From: Aplysia californica
Lineage: Eukaryota > Mollusca > Gastropoda > Aplysiida > Aplysiidae
DNA: 64,000 nucleotides
Assembly (NCBI RefSeq): GCF_000002075.1
Contig: NW_004797316.1
Span: forward strand, 556,509-620,508
Direction: 5' to 3'
The position numbers and the translations under genes are program-made. Below are positions 11,691-36,589 of the stretch, piece by piece. Under the pieces are notes generated by a model. That model was not told the origin of the DNA and made no database searches. It saw only the letters and a program-made list of their open reading frames with translations. The stretch's first letter is position 1; each line of letters begins with the position of its first letter.

Positions 11691-12044
11691 CTATGTTTTC
11701 CTGTCCTCAGCTATTTCTTCCCAGATGTTAACATCTACCCCAAGCTCAGATAAGCTGTTTTTGCAGGTGTCCTTGTACCTCAATTTTGGTCTTCCTCTTG
11801 GTCTCTTTCCCTGGGCAAGTTCTCCATAGAGATTAAGTTGCTTCGGAATCCGGTTGTCGTCCATTCTCTTGCCATGGCCAAGCCATCTCAATCTTTTTAA
11901 ACTTAGGATAGTTGTCATGCTCTGGAGGTTTGCCCTTGCCAATACTTCAACACTTATAACCTTGTCACGCCACGAAATGCCTAAGATCTTGCGGCAGCAT
12001 CTGAGATGGAAAATGTCGAGACGCTTTTCTTGTCTGCTGTACAA
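11691..12044 (-). pseudogene. LINE post-RT segment
   Basis: Contains RCCRKILGISWRDKV, RLRWLGHGKRMDD and KRPRGRPKLRYKD, the conserved segment following the RT in RTE/CR1-like LINEs. It is separated from the RT frame by a break between 12044 and 12135 and belongs to the same insertion. Confidence 0.85.
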
Positions 12045-12134
12045 TGTCTGTGTTTCAGATCCTTAAAGGAGTGTGCTGAGGACACATGCTTCGTAAATCT
12101 TGATCTTTGTTTTGATGGTTAATCTTTTGTTTTC

Positions 12135-13031
12135 CTATGCTCGTTTTGTCAGCCTTCCAAAAGTGGTTGCTGTTTTCCCTATCCTGGTGTTGATCTCATA
12201 ATCAAGTAATGTAGCAGAGCTGATGGTAGACCCCAGGTAACAGAACTTGTCCACTGTCTCAAGTTCCTTGTCGTTCAGCCATATGTGGCTCTGCTCTGCA
12301 CCTTCTTGGGTAAGGATAACTGCTTTCTTAACACTGATGACCAAGCTAAAGACCTTCCATGCTGTTGATAGGCAGTCCATCATGGTTTGTAGGGTTGATT
12401 CACTGTGAGCAACAAGAGCAGCACCATCGGCGAAGAGAAGGTCTCGTACTGTTGTTTTGTTAATCTTGGTCTTGGCCTTGAGTCGAGCGAGATTGAAGAG
12501 CGACCCATCAGTTGTCCAGTGGAGGAAGACATCTCCTGGTGACTCTTTGAATGCGTGTTGCAGTAAGACAGCAAAATAAATGCTAAAAAGGGTTGATGCT
12601 AAGACACAACCTTGCTTTACTCCGATATTGATGTTGAAACTGTTTGATGTTGAACCGTCAAACTGAATGGTGGCCTTCATATCTTCGTGGAATGAGATGA
12701 TGAGCTGTAGCAGTATTGGGGGACAGCCAATTTTTCCAAGCACCATGTACAGTCCTGATCTACTGACTGTATCAAAAGCCTTTACCAGATCGACGAACGC
12801 AGTATGTAATGGCAGTTGTTGTTCCCTGCATTTTTCTTGTAGTTGACGAATAAAAAAGATCATGTCCATTGTTGAGCGGTTTGATCTGAAACCGCATTGG
12901 TTCTCTGGTAGGACTCTTTCTGCTAGTGCGCAGAGTGACATTGTGATCTTGTTGTGTGTCAGAATCATCCAAATGCGACACTTGTGCCCACCCCTTCTTA
13001 TTCCTTCCGTCTTAAATTCTCTTTCTAACAC
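12135..13031 (-). pseudogene. LINE reverse transcriptase domain
   Basis: A 298-residue frame with RT landmarks in order: PENQCGFRSNRSTMDM, FVDLVKAFDTVSR (first catalytic Asp region), GVKQGCVLASTLFS, and LLFADGAALVAHSE, where the expected FADD is FADG, removing a catalytic Asp. It then shows the thumb-side YLGSTIS. Reverse transcriptase would copy the element RNA at the target site; this copy is dead. The first 30 or so residues of the frame are not RT-like and probably not part of the protein. Confidence 0.85.
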
Positions 13032-13049
13032 ACAACCTTAGATGGCATC

Positions 13050-14091
13050 TCAGTACATGATGTGCCCTACCTACCAACCCATCCCTTTAGGTGTCTCTTT
13101 CTGCATCTTGCAGTGACATTTGGCCTTCGTCCTAGGTCCAAGATCTGCTACATGTATGATGTACTTCTATACGTCTGTCTTGGCAAGGTAGACAGAAGTC
13201 TAAACAATTCAAGAGCATCACATTTCCATCACTCAATCTAATCCCCATCACAGGAGGACGAACATTTTGAGTTCCGTTTTCAAAATGGAACAGAAATCCA
13301 GCAATCTATGTTCTCTCGTAACACATACAGGAATAAGGTGTGCTCTACAAATTGTAGAGTCTATAAATTCTACTTTCAGACATGGATGCTTAAGGGGGGG
13401 GGGGGGGGGGGGGGGGTGGTTCTTATGCCGCTTATTACTGGACCGAATTTTACCAAACTACACATATAACAAGCATAGTAAGGAGGCTTAAAATCCGCAA
13501 TCAAATTTGAGAGGGTGGCGCCCCCCCCCCCCCCCCCCTTAATATGCACTATATGATGCAACCTATCATTATTACTGATACATGTACTAATAGTACAGTA
13601 CTGTTTGCACATAATATATGAGAAGCTGGGATGCAAACCCCACAATATCCATTTCGCATTTGGAGAAAATCAGCGTTTAAAAAATGCGTAAACGTAAAAA
13701 TGCATTAAAATACGATTTTCGGGCGGCTTTTATGAAGGATGTGTTGAGTTTTGGCCGAAAACACATTGTGCATCTGATTGCCGGTAACAATGTGCATTTA
13801 TAGTATAGCCGAGAAAATCTCAATTTTTTTTCTTCAAAGTGTCGCTTAGCGCGTTTTACATCTCACCCCCTCTTATGAATAGCACAAGGAAAATCCACTG
13901 ATGTCGGGGAGGGGGGGGGTGTTGTTGTTGTCATTTTCTGGGTTAATGTCCCAGCATGATGCCTTGCAGGTCTGCTTTAGTCCATCTAGGTCACGTACAG
14001 AAAAAAAACAGCGCTTCCAGTCTTTGTGAGAGTTAGAGCTAGAAAAAATAGCCCACAATGGAAGAACCAGCGATATCAGGATGTCAACCAT
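13050..14091. other. No gene seen; homopolymer runs
   Basis: G run at 13395-13416 and C run at 13520-13538 about 100 bp apart, in opposite base sense. A motif like GGAAAAACCAGCGATGTC appears three times in degenerate form between 13880 and 14112. Confidence 0.5.
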
Positions 14092-14212
14092 GGAAAAACC
14101 AGCGATGTCAAGCACACATTTCTTTGTTGCGTCCCTTCTGACCAACCAGTGACTATATTTCAGTCCAGAGAAAAATGACGAAATGGTATAGGTTTAACGC
14201 CCCTGTCAACAC

Positions 14213-14375
14213 TATTAGGTTATTTATTTAAGAGGTGAGACCTCCGAGTTTAACGTCCATCCCCGAAAGGACCGAGCCAAACAGGAAATTCATGTAAAGT
14301 GACTTTCCTAAGTCAAGGACACAACGTTAGCCTGAGCTGAGGCTCGAACCCCTGCACTGGTCTTATATATATATA
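14213..14375 (-). repeat. SINE fragment with conserved central domain (minus strand)
   Basis: Read on the minus strand it has a B-box-like GGGGTTCGAGCC followed by GTTGTGTCCTTGACTTAGG and AGTCACTTTACATGAATTTC. That is the same central-domain layout as the SINEs at 38880-39230 and 53060-53385 but with a different tail (TCGGGGATGGACGTTAA). Confidence 0.6.
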
Positions 14376-14639
14376 TTTATGCGCTGCTAAACGGAAAAAT
14401 CATTCATCGAGCAGCCATGTTACGCTAACCCTTGCTTTTTTTTCGAAGAACTTGAGCTGCTTAAACATCTCAGCAAACGATCTGTACAATCGTGGCAGCG
14501 GTCGTTCTACTCCTTTAATATCTACTCTCTAAATGATGAAACAGTACACATGTAGGCTGTTACGAGACAGTCAGCAAAAAGGGTGGAGACGATGTGGCCA
14601 GCATGCTGCTACATTACTTTCTACACATTCTGCCAACTA

Positions 14640-14962
14640 AAGTGACTTGTGCGCAGGCCAGAACAAGAAATGGACGGTGATCTGGTTTCTCTATCATGTT
14701 GTTGTCCACCAGGAAAGGTAGGAAAAAAGTGAAAATCTCGTTTCTAGAGAGAGGCCACAGCTACATAGAATGTGACAGAGACATAGCAGTGGTGAATGAG
14801 AAGGTCACTGTAGATATGCCAGCCAGTTGGGCGGAGCAATTCAAGACAGCTCTTCGGAAACCCTCTCTGCTTCACATAGTATTCCAGAATGTGTCAGAAA
14901 ACTTTAAACTGTACTACCGTGTCTCCTGCCTTATAACTTATACCCACTCGACCTCTGCTTGA
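14640..14962 (+). pseudogene. Transposon-derived protein remnant with RGHSYIECDRD motif
   Basis: The frame from 14696 encodes ISFLERGHSYIECDRDIAVV followed by MPASWAEQFKTALRKPSLLH. The GHS-x(4)-DRD arrangement resembles the C-terminal part of a family of multicopy transposon-like proteins in invertebrate genomes (from memory). Just upstream, in another frame, WTVIWFLYHVVVHQ fits the same protein, indicating a frameshift near 14715. Only a tail of the original protein remains. Confidence 0.5.
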
Positions 14963-15974
14963 AATCTGCATACGGGCCCACCCACAGCTAATGCAGTATA
15001 GGGAGAGCTAAAATGGTTCGTTTCACACCGTGATCACTGTGAAGCCGGTGTAAAAGAAGCGCACTGCAAAACTCCAGCCCCTGAAACCCCATAAGAGCCC
15101 GCTGACCATCAAAGCTGCCTAATATGCAGACATGAAGGTCTTTATTAAGGTGCTCTCGCCCGACAGCTTTTCTCTGAATTGTCCCATTTTGGAGGACCAA
15201 GTACATGTACACACAAAAGTCAGATGACTCAAGAGTCGTCATCCAAAAATGAGTATTAAATCAAATAAAAATAAACATAGTAATAATATTACAAAATGGC
15301 AAGCCATTTTTATGTTCGAATCATTTAGTTTTGTTTGTATTCACAAATGAGTAAAGAAGCTCACAATTCATTGACTTCTTAGAGAATGGAGACCTTGCCA
15401 ACAGCCTACAAGGGAAAACCAGCGCTGTCAGTTTGCTACATAATTTTTCTATTTTGCTCTCACCGAAACACCTATTACACGAGGACTGTGAACATTCCTC
15501 AATGTCAACACAAGTGGCAAGGTCATACTTGAAGTTAATGTAGACAGTGGAGAGATCATTGTGGCAGAAAAAGTAATCAGTCTTTTATGTTAGTTTTTCA
15601 ATTATCTCGGAATTGGAAATACATAGGCCTACCTGGCATCGCTGGTTTTTCCCTCGTGCCCTTCAAATATTATAATATATAGTCTGTCTAATAATAGATA
15701 ATCTCTATGGGTACGCCAAATTAGGTCAAACACTTTATGATGGGGAAGAAAAAAGTAATTTCTTTCTGATTATGTCATATCCTAAAATTAAAATTGCTTT
15801 AAATGTTGTATAGAGTATTCTTTTTAGCAATTTTAGTATTATCATTTTCAATCACTGTTGTGAATTATAAATATTTTCAGACAAAAGACGTGGTTGACCT
15901 AATTTGGTGGATACATGGTTAAAGCCAGAAGGCGACGAGGTGTGTAAAGGAAGCAATCTTTTCTTTTTTTTTTA

Positions 15975-16200
15975 AATAAAGGTTTTACAGCGCTCACAAC
16001 TGCATAAGGTCATATGAGCGCCAAGGGGTGGATGTCAACAGAGAAGTCCTTACAGTAGTTACAGGCTTACTTACTCTGCTCACCTTTCTAGATTCAACAG
16101 CACAAAGTCTGCTTCGACTATCAAGGCACTCCAGAAATAGCGGGTCACAAGAGTGTGACAAACATACAAAAGAAGTAGAGGGCAAATGACGATAGTAAGG
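15975..16200 (-). repeat. Hairpin-tailed SINE-like retroposon, long form (minus strand)
   Basis: Reverse complement matches 1-200 over most of its length, including CTTTTGTATGTTTGTCAC, CCTTGATAGTCGAAGCAG and the hairpin tail. The 5' limit is not defined and may extend to about 16290. The tail ends in an A-rich run at 15965-15975. Confidence 0.7.
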
Positions 16201-16299
16201 AAATAGGAAAGAAAAAAACAGCAGTTTCCTGTTGCAGTTCAAGCAGTCACGAGCATGAAATTGATGAATCAGCCCATTTACAATTCTACCGTGCATAAG

Positions 16300-17800
16300 A
16301 ACATGTTAATGTCCCCCTTTGGGAACGGCCTAAAGACACTTCAGTCAAAGGCACCGTGGGGGGTAAGGCAGCATTCTGGCTAATGGACAGCTTACAGATG
16401 GTAACTAAGTTTTCACAACCTGCACATTTAGTCTTAACATAAAAGACAAGATTCTCAGAAATTCTTATAAATTCCTGGATACATCTTTATTTAACACGAA
16501 ACAAATTCAACATCACACCTTGAGAAACTTTCATGAGAGTACATCAAAGGCCTCAGAGAATGTAACTTTGGAATTCATACATAAAATATGTTTAGTTTTA
16601 ACAACATGTTAATTATTACAGGCAATAAAGTGGCTGTCTAAGTCTTTATCAAAAGTTGACGAAGATTACTCATTTCAGCTATTTCTTGGTGAACCTTTTT
16701 CACATTCTGTTAAACAAAAAATGTATTTACTATTGAGATTTATATTAAGTCATCAATTTCATTTGATTCTGTAGATTACAGAAACAGTTGCTATAAACAA
16801 ATAGCAAAGACGTGTCATACATCAAAACTTCTCCCAGATATGATGCACTTTCCCTTGAACATTCAAATGGTTTCCTCTTGCAACGCAAGAAAAACAAACT
16901 TGTAGTCGTAAATCTCTTTTCAAACTCAGAAAAGTCTCTGAATTTCAATACTGAATAAAACTGAAAAATTCACTCAATTTCAAAAAGAATAAACCATTTC
17001 GTGTCTGTTTTGGGTGACATCAAACAGTCAACCCGATTTTTTGACATGTTTTAATCCTTCACAAGTCACAACACATAGTAGAGCAATACGGCAGAATCCA
17101 TCAGGCATAAACTAAAGCTGATTGATGCACCACAACACAAGCAACAGCAACAGAAACTAAACTAAGAAAATTAGGTTGACTTTTTAAAATTTACACAAAA
17201 AAACTGAAGCATCTCCAACCGATGAAAGTACCATTAAAAGATTTTTTCACAAGACGACAAGAGCCGGACAAGGATTTTTTTTTTCTCACTCAAAGAAAAA
17301 TCTCCAAGTAATACATGATTGATAAAATGTGCTCTGCAGGAGTAATACTTCGGCTTCCAGTCTGGGTATATGACTACACAGATGACAATAATAGGATCTA
17401 TTATATATATATGCAAATTCAAAACACAACTGTGAGGCATAAAAGCAGGGTCAAAGGTGAGGTTCCACAACAATCAAAAGCACCACTCAAATCAGTTTTT
17501 TCTTCCAACTCTAATGAAGCATTTCTACTTATTCCGTCATTACATTTATTAATAATTCCAAATTGATTCAGTGGTACATTATGCAGCACTATGAATGATG
17601 TTAGTTGCATTATAAAGGTAACCATATGATGGTACCTCTTAAGTTCAAAGAAACTTGTCTAATAATACTTCTTGTACTGAGCTTTGGCATGCTTATTCAG
17701 ATATCCTCTGAATCACTGATTTCATATTTCTAAACAAGGTATGTTCACAGCAAGTACTGCAAGTACACACAATGAATGCATCCTTTTTCTAGTCTTGGAC
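16300..17800. other. No gene seen
   Basis: A/T-rich sequence with no recognised coding signal. Confidence 0.5.
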
Positions 17801-17807
17801 ATTCCTT

Positions 17808-18990
17808 AAAAAAAAAAAAATAGCTTGTAATTCTTGTTAAATGTTAATGCAAGGGATGTCAACATTAAAAAATTGCAATATTGTATGTTTCCTCAAGAAG
17901 CATAAAACATTTCGTAAAACATCTTCTGCCCAGGTCATGCAGGAGTCAAGGGAAAAGAAAGAGCAGATAAGCTAGCACGCTCAGCAAACACAGAGGGAGT
18001 GCTTACCCGTGACCTTCAAACTGTAGTAGCCCTTGTCCGAGAAAACTTAGCCAGCAGCCATGACGAGGACTCCTTCACGAAGGAGGTTGTGAGTGCGAAA
18101 GGAGTGCAGCCTGGTGAAGGTAGGAGGACCAGGCTGCGTGACCCCATCAGACACTACACCAACCAGCTGATGATGGAGACAATCTGTCTGCCCATACTGA
18201 AATAGACCCTCATGAAGAGGGAAGAGGGGGCGAGGAAGCATGGAGCATCCCTTCATCCTAAGACCTCTGTTCTATATTCAAGTAATTCAAGTAGCATAAA
18301 ACTTTTCAGTCAGATCTTAAAAATAAAATATACACCCCTACAGATAAGTTAAAGCTCTACAAAAAATCAGTGGCATAAATTAAGAGCTTACATACTTCTC
18401 TGGCCAATACTAATATATCGTGTATAACAAAACACAGGCCACACTGAGGGAATGACCTGAACAAATGGCAGACCATGTTTGAGGGAACTGTCAGAAGTTT
18501 TCTTTACATCCTGCATATCAGACCCCAGGACAACAGGGTAAAACTCAAAATTTTTAGTGTTTGAAATTACAGTATCTGGGGCCTCACCTTGTGACCTGTC
18601 TCTATACACACAGGCACTTGTTCCTGCCCCTCACAACAGTAGTCAGTCACAATGTTATCCTAGGGTCCGATGTACAGGATGTAAAGAAAACTTCTGACAG
18701 TAGACAGTTCCCTCAAACATGGTCTGCCATTTGTTCAGGTCATTCCCTTTGTTTGGTTTGTGTTTTGTTATACATGATATATTAGTATTGGCCAGAGAAG
18801 AATGTAAGCTCTTAATTTGTGCCACTGATTTTTTGTAGAGCTTGAACTTATCTGTGGTGGTGTATCTTATTTTTAAGATCTGACTGAAAAGTTTTATGCT
18901 TCTTGTGAAAACATACAATGCTGCATTTTTTTTAAATTTTGACATCCCTTGCATTAATATTTAACAAGAATTACAAGCAATTTTTTTTCT
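17808..18990. repeat. Inverted duplication, left arm split by a LINE fragment
   Basis: Left arm pieces 17808-17908 and 18303-18545 match 18650-18990 in reverse orientation (for example TGGCCAATACTAATATATCG against its inverse near 18775). A 15- to 30-base direct repeat (CCCCTCACAACAGTAG) flanks the right arm at about 18628 and 18994. The loop is about 100 bp. Confidence 0.8.
17909..18292 (+). mobile_element. 5'-truncated LINE end with RNase H remnant, 10-bp target duplication
   Basis: AGCATAAAAC precedes (17899-17908) and follows (18293-18302) this 384-bp insert. The intact right arm of the surrounding inverted duplication carries the site once, proving insertion. It encodes CPGHAGVKGKE-ADKLARSA, the C-terminal RNase H signature of I/jockey-type LINEs, followed by SHDEDSFTKEVVSAKG and HYTNQLMMETICLP, then a stop and a tail ending in TTCAAGTAATTCAAG. 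Confidence 0.85.
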
Positions 18991-19009
18991 TGCCCCTCAC
19001 AACAGTAGC

Positions 19010-19747
19010 CAGTCACATTTTCAATATAAAAGTAGACTTCCAGAACAACCCCCCCCCCCACTTTAGTAACCCTTGACATTTTGTATTTCCTAAAATGAAA
19101 AGCAAGAAGAGAAAGCTGGCTTGAATACTTGTATTTGATGTAATTCTGTTGAGTGTTAACAGTTTCTCACTTTTTACTAGAACCATTTGAATTTTAGAGA
19201 CCATTTAGCAAATAATATTCAATAGCGGGGTAAAATAAGAACTTAACTAAGTGCAATCACAATCACGCTCATCGTGTGAACATTTCCTCAATAGATTTTT
19301 ACCTTCCTTCACCCTATCGACTCTTTAACCCCAAAGCAAAATGGAACACAGACACCACAAGACTCAAGATTGGTATACTTTAGATAGTTCTAGAACAGAT
19401 GTACAATATCTGGATCCCGTTTCATGTACATGAATCTTAGTCAACTTACCATAATAGAAAAACACATTTTTAAGACCATTCCCAGGGGTAGAATATCGGG
19501 CTGGCTCTTCAATAGCAAAAGTAAGATTACTACTAAGAAGTATGACCAAGAATCGAAGTACAGCAAATGCAATAGCAAAACATCTAATCTCTTTTTCTGA
19601 CACCTAAATTGACACCCTTTAATTTTAAAAAATCATACAAATTAAGTTTTGACCTAAACACAATGATGATTCAAAGTAGACTACTTGCAAAGAAGACAAA
19701 AGACTACCTTTAAGTGTTTTATAGCATTAAAAAATGTAGAAAAGTAA
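19010..19747. other. No gene seen
   Basis: No recognised features; a C run near 19050. Confidence 0.5.
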
Positions 19748-20205
19748 GTGCTGGTTTAGTTGAAGGTCAACTGCTGGACTGGTACAACAATTGGTTTAGG
19801 TGAAGGTCTCCCGCAATGTTTCTGGTATACAGGCTAGGGGACTGTCATTTGCCATATCAAAATGTTTTGTTGGCAGTAATTTGTTGGGGTGGGGTGGGGA
19901 GGGGGATAATCATGCCTGGTCATTTGCTGTCGCGACTTACTGGTTAATCATAATTTTTATAACAGCAAAATTCTTTGATTTAAACAACACTGCAAAATGA
20001 CGCAATCCAACCATACACCCACACACCGCAATTGCGCAACGCCACCACATAGGGATTAAATGCCCCCAGGGCTTTTCTTATCATGGCCATTAAGGCCGGC
20101 GGGACATCCTACGCTAGACCACTTAGAACACAGTAGACCGTGGTCCATCTGGCAAGACTTACGGCAGACTATCGAAGTGGGGTAGACCTTCAACTACACT
20201 AGCAC
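19748..20205. mobile_element. Small MITE-like element
   Basis: GTGCTGGTTTAGTTGAAGGTC at the left and the inverse of GTGCTAGTGTAGTTGAAGGTC at the right bound 458 bp without a coding frame. A second copy of the left motif (TTGGTTTAGGTGAAGGTCTC) starts near 19791. Target duplication not identified. Confidence 0.5.
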
Positions 20206-20382
20206 ATCAATAGCAGCTTTTCAAAACTGGTCAAAAAAGTTGTTCGTACGTGATTCATTTAAAAACCAGAGCTGGTCTTCAGAGAGTTGCAACAGCAAGT
20301 AGCAGCTGAGCAGATCTACAATTAAGTCGGCTAAGAACATAAAATTAAAAGACACGTCGCCAGTTTCATGAACATGAGCATA

Positions 20383-21187
20383 CAGTGGAATCCTGTTATA
20401 ACGAGAGGGAGGGGACCGGTGCAAAATGTCCGTTATAGCAGGATTCTCCCTATAAGAGATCCAGTAATAAATTCAAGGGAAACTGTAAAGTAGGCCTTAT
20501 CTATGAGTTTGGTGTTCTGTTTATTTCTTTTTGCTATCTCCCCTGATGATGATTTTGTTTCAACATGACCTCTAGGTCTTACCTGATCAAACATCGAATC
20601 AGGTTTCTTTCTCTAGCGCTAGCAGTATTGACTGACAGCTCAGGGTTGGCGATCAGAAAGAAAGGGCTCTGGGCTAACTCGCCCATTGTGTTTTCCCCCA
20701 CCCCACCACACCCTGTGGTGCATTCAGTCCGCTAGGACATGTCACACATTCGCTCTATCCATCACATTTCTGTGACCTCTACATCCCCGCATCGGAGAAG
20801 TGAGAGGCATGACAGGCCTTGATAATCTAAACTACGCTTACGCTGGCCTATCAGGCGATGCGTTCTGCTTGTCTGCGCATGCCACACGCTCCTCACTCAG
20901 TCGCTCCGGCCTTCGCTGTTGAGACACGTGGGCCCTCCCATTCTTTGTTTCGCTAGATCACAAACAAGTTTCTCAACTGGCGAGGTTTTACATTAAGTAC
21001 AATTGACCTATGCACTGTGCACAGCAGCAGCAATATTCCCCTATAACCGACTCGCATGTTTGTCTGATAGCGCTATAGCAGTATTTTATTTACAAAAGTA
21101 AAGAAGAGACAAAAACGGGGTTTTAGAATAGCGTCTTTATAACAGACTTCTCGTTGTTTCCTGACTCGTTATAAGTGGACTCCACTG
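20383..21187. mobile_element. Pogo/Tigger-like MITE with TA target duplication
   Basis: Starts CAGTGGAATCCTGTTATAAC and ends with the inverse of CAGTGGAGTCCACTTATAAC, with TA on both outer sides (20381-20382, 21188-21189). It is 805 bp and has no transposase. Same end type as the element at 5058-5887 but a different body. Confidence 0.75.
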
Positions 21188-21189
21188 TA

Positions 21190-23251
21190 TTATAATTACA
21201 ACTAATGGATTCAACCAAGAAGAAAATTAGCATACATTCAACTCTGTTTTGAGAATTCTTCGTATCACTGCAGAGGATGCATAAAACAAATCCAGCATTG
21301 ACTGCAAGTGTAAATGGGAGCACGCATACACACCTAGAGTCAATGTGAAACTGGATTCACGCGTGCACATCACAAAGTCGGAAGAAAAAATTATCATGGG
21401 CAGATCACAGGAAAAAACAGGCAGTGCAAAAATTCTCATCAACAGCAATTATCTGATAGAACAATATAATACAAAAATAATCTAGTACAAACGACAATGT
21501 TAGGAATCTCCTTTTATGCACCCTTCACAGCTGAGAGTATTGCCCTTCTTGGCATCAGCACACAGTAGACCATGCTGTACTAGTTGTAGGAATGCGAGAG
21601 AGCTGTGATTTACATTGCTCCATAGACTTCATTATGCTGGTGGAAAAGCAGGGATTGACCATAATCACAGCCCAGCATTAGAACAACAACAGAATCAGAG
21701 TGATCTTATGCAGTGACCACGTGACAGACATACTGTAATTTGTACAAAATGATTTTATATTGCAAAAAAATAAAAATAGCATGGTCCAAAAGTTTCCATA
21801 CACACGAATTCCTGTCTGTTGTCACTACACCAATATATACAGTCAGAGCACTTCACTGCATGTGCTCAACAAGAGGAGACGAACTGCTCTCAATTCCAGT
21901 CTCAAAATACTGAGGTGAAAGTAACAGTTATACCCAATATCATGAACAAAACAAGGTCTCCATAAACATGCTTACATTCTGTAAGTACAGAAACTTTTGA
22001 ACAGTTATCAGCCTTTTCATATCCTCTCAGCCACTCAAACATCCAACAATCACGGATGCAGATGACAAATGCATAACTTGCTCACAAAATAAAATGCTCA
22101 CCATCTATGTTAAAGTGTACACACCATCCTTTCATCAAGACTGAATAAACAAACAAGTTTTCATCCATATACCTTGTGCTAAAATTCTAACAGCTTACGA
22201 TCACTGCAAAACACAAATTCAATTAAAAAAACAAACAAAAACGAGAACCGTTTTCACACAAAACACAGTATGTGGTAGAACAACCATTATACTTTGTCAA
22301 TATCATAGGTGCCTGTTGGAAACCACAAATCTCTCCCATTCTAAAAGTTTCAGTGAAATTATATGTCATCTGGAGCTTGTATAATCAAATTGTTGTCAGA
22401 AAAACCTGAACTGATTCGAAGTTTCTTATCTTTCCCATTTGCTCGAGTGTTATTATAGGGACCTGAATAAAACCACATATATCTCCACTAAATTCGCTTA
22501 TTATGGAATAGCAAGTACTTCTGCAAGAGAAGATTTATTCATTTACATGAGTTTTGGACCTTCCCAAAAACTTAACTTTTCTACCATCAGACCATGTGAC
22601 AAAATGCTAAACCTTATTTTATTGTCCAGTGGAACTGCCTGTGGTGTCCAACTATCCAAGTAAAGTCAACAGTCTCATTAGTATTACAGTCCACGTGGCA
22701 TTTTTGAGAGCAGCAACGTTCATTTAATTTTCCACAAAGGAAATCTTTACCAACATGGTTTTTATTTTTCAAAGTAGGTCTACCTAAAGTAGTGTTCTTG
22801 GAAATGACACTTTTGCCAGCCAATGTGTGGAAATAGCATTTTGAGAAAACATCTTCAGTCTCCATGTCATCGATATCAACTATAACACAGCACCACTTTT
22901 TTCCGTTGTCTTTTATGCTAGACATCAGTTTTGTGCTCCTTTTGTTATTAAACAGAGAAGGTAACAATGAACGTTTAATTATTTTAGTACATGATGCTAT
23001 CATAATTACTATAGATCTCATTTTGGGATGGAAGATAGAACCAATCATCCAAGTTGGCAATCGAACCATCTCACTGTAAACAGTTAACTTTCAGTTAAGT
23101 GATTTCAAGTGTACCCGTGAATCACATCAAAAACCCATTCACAGCTCAGAATGGAGAAAATGTGTGTAGTGGTAGGTAAACGGTCAAGTTAACAGTTTCT
23201 GAAGTATATATTTGGGAAAAGAAAGATGCTCCACAGTTCCTTCCTTGTACC
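21190..23251. other. Downstream flank of gene 2; no second gene supported
   Basis: A/T-rich. The minus-strand frame 22614-23069 (151 codons) has no recognised domain; it could be chance or part of a very long 3' UTR. Confidence 0.4.
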
Positions 23252-23257
23252 TTTATT
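23252..23257 (-). promoter_or_regulatory. Poly(A) signal of the 23329-36516 gene
   Basis: TTTATT on the plus strand is AATAAA on the minus strand, 72 bases beyond the stop codon at 23329-23331, placing a 3' end near 23235. Confidence 0.5.
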
Positions 23258-23328
23258 TGAGTCTATGGGACATGTGGGCCCCAACCTCGCACAGTTAATA
23301 CATGCCTGAATGAGAAACTTAAACCAAG

Positions 23329-36589
<13,261 letters not shown>

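Larger units (their letters stand above)
11400..13031 (-). mobile_element. Non-LTR retrotransposon (LINE), 5'-truncated
   Basis: Minus-strand remnants run from the reverse transcriptase (12135-13031) through the post-RT region (11691-12044) and a trace of a Cys/His-rich end (around 11540-11580, LTCKHCDRVF). Order and motifs fit an RTE/CR1-like LINE of the kind abundant in molluscs. The endonuclease half is missing, as expected for 5' truncation. The 3' limit near 11400 is approximate. Confidence 0.8.
14092..15653 (+). mobile_element. Possible DNA transposon bounded by inverted GGAAAAACCAGCGATG ends
   Basis: TGGAAAAACCAGCGATGTCA at 14091-14110 and its near inverse (CTGGCATCGCTGGTTTTTCC) at 15633-15652 face each other across about 1.56 kb. 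A transposon-type protein remnant lies in between (14640-14962). A third copy of the end at 15412-15431, in left-end orientation, suggests a nested small MITE (15412-15653). No target duplication was identified. Confidence 0.4.

Noticed and set aside
22614-23069. 151-codon minus-strand frame just downstream of the large gene's stop
   Set aside because: No domain recognised and no splice logic linking it to the gene; more likely 3' flank, though a small gene cannot be excluded.
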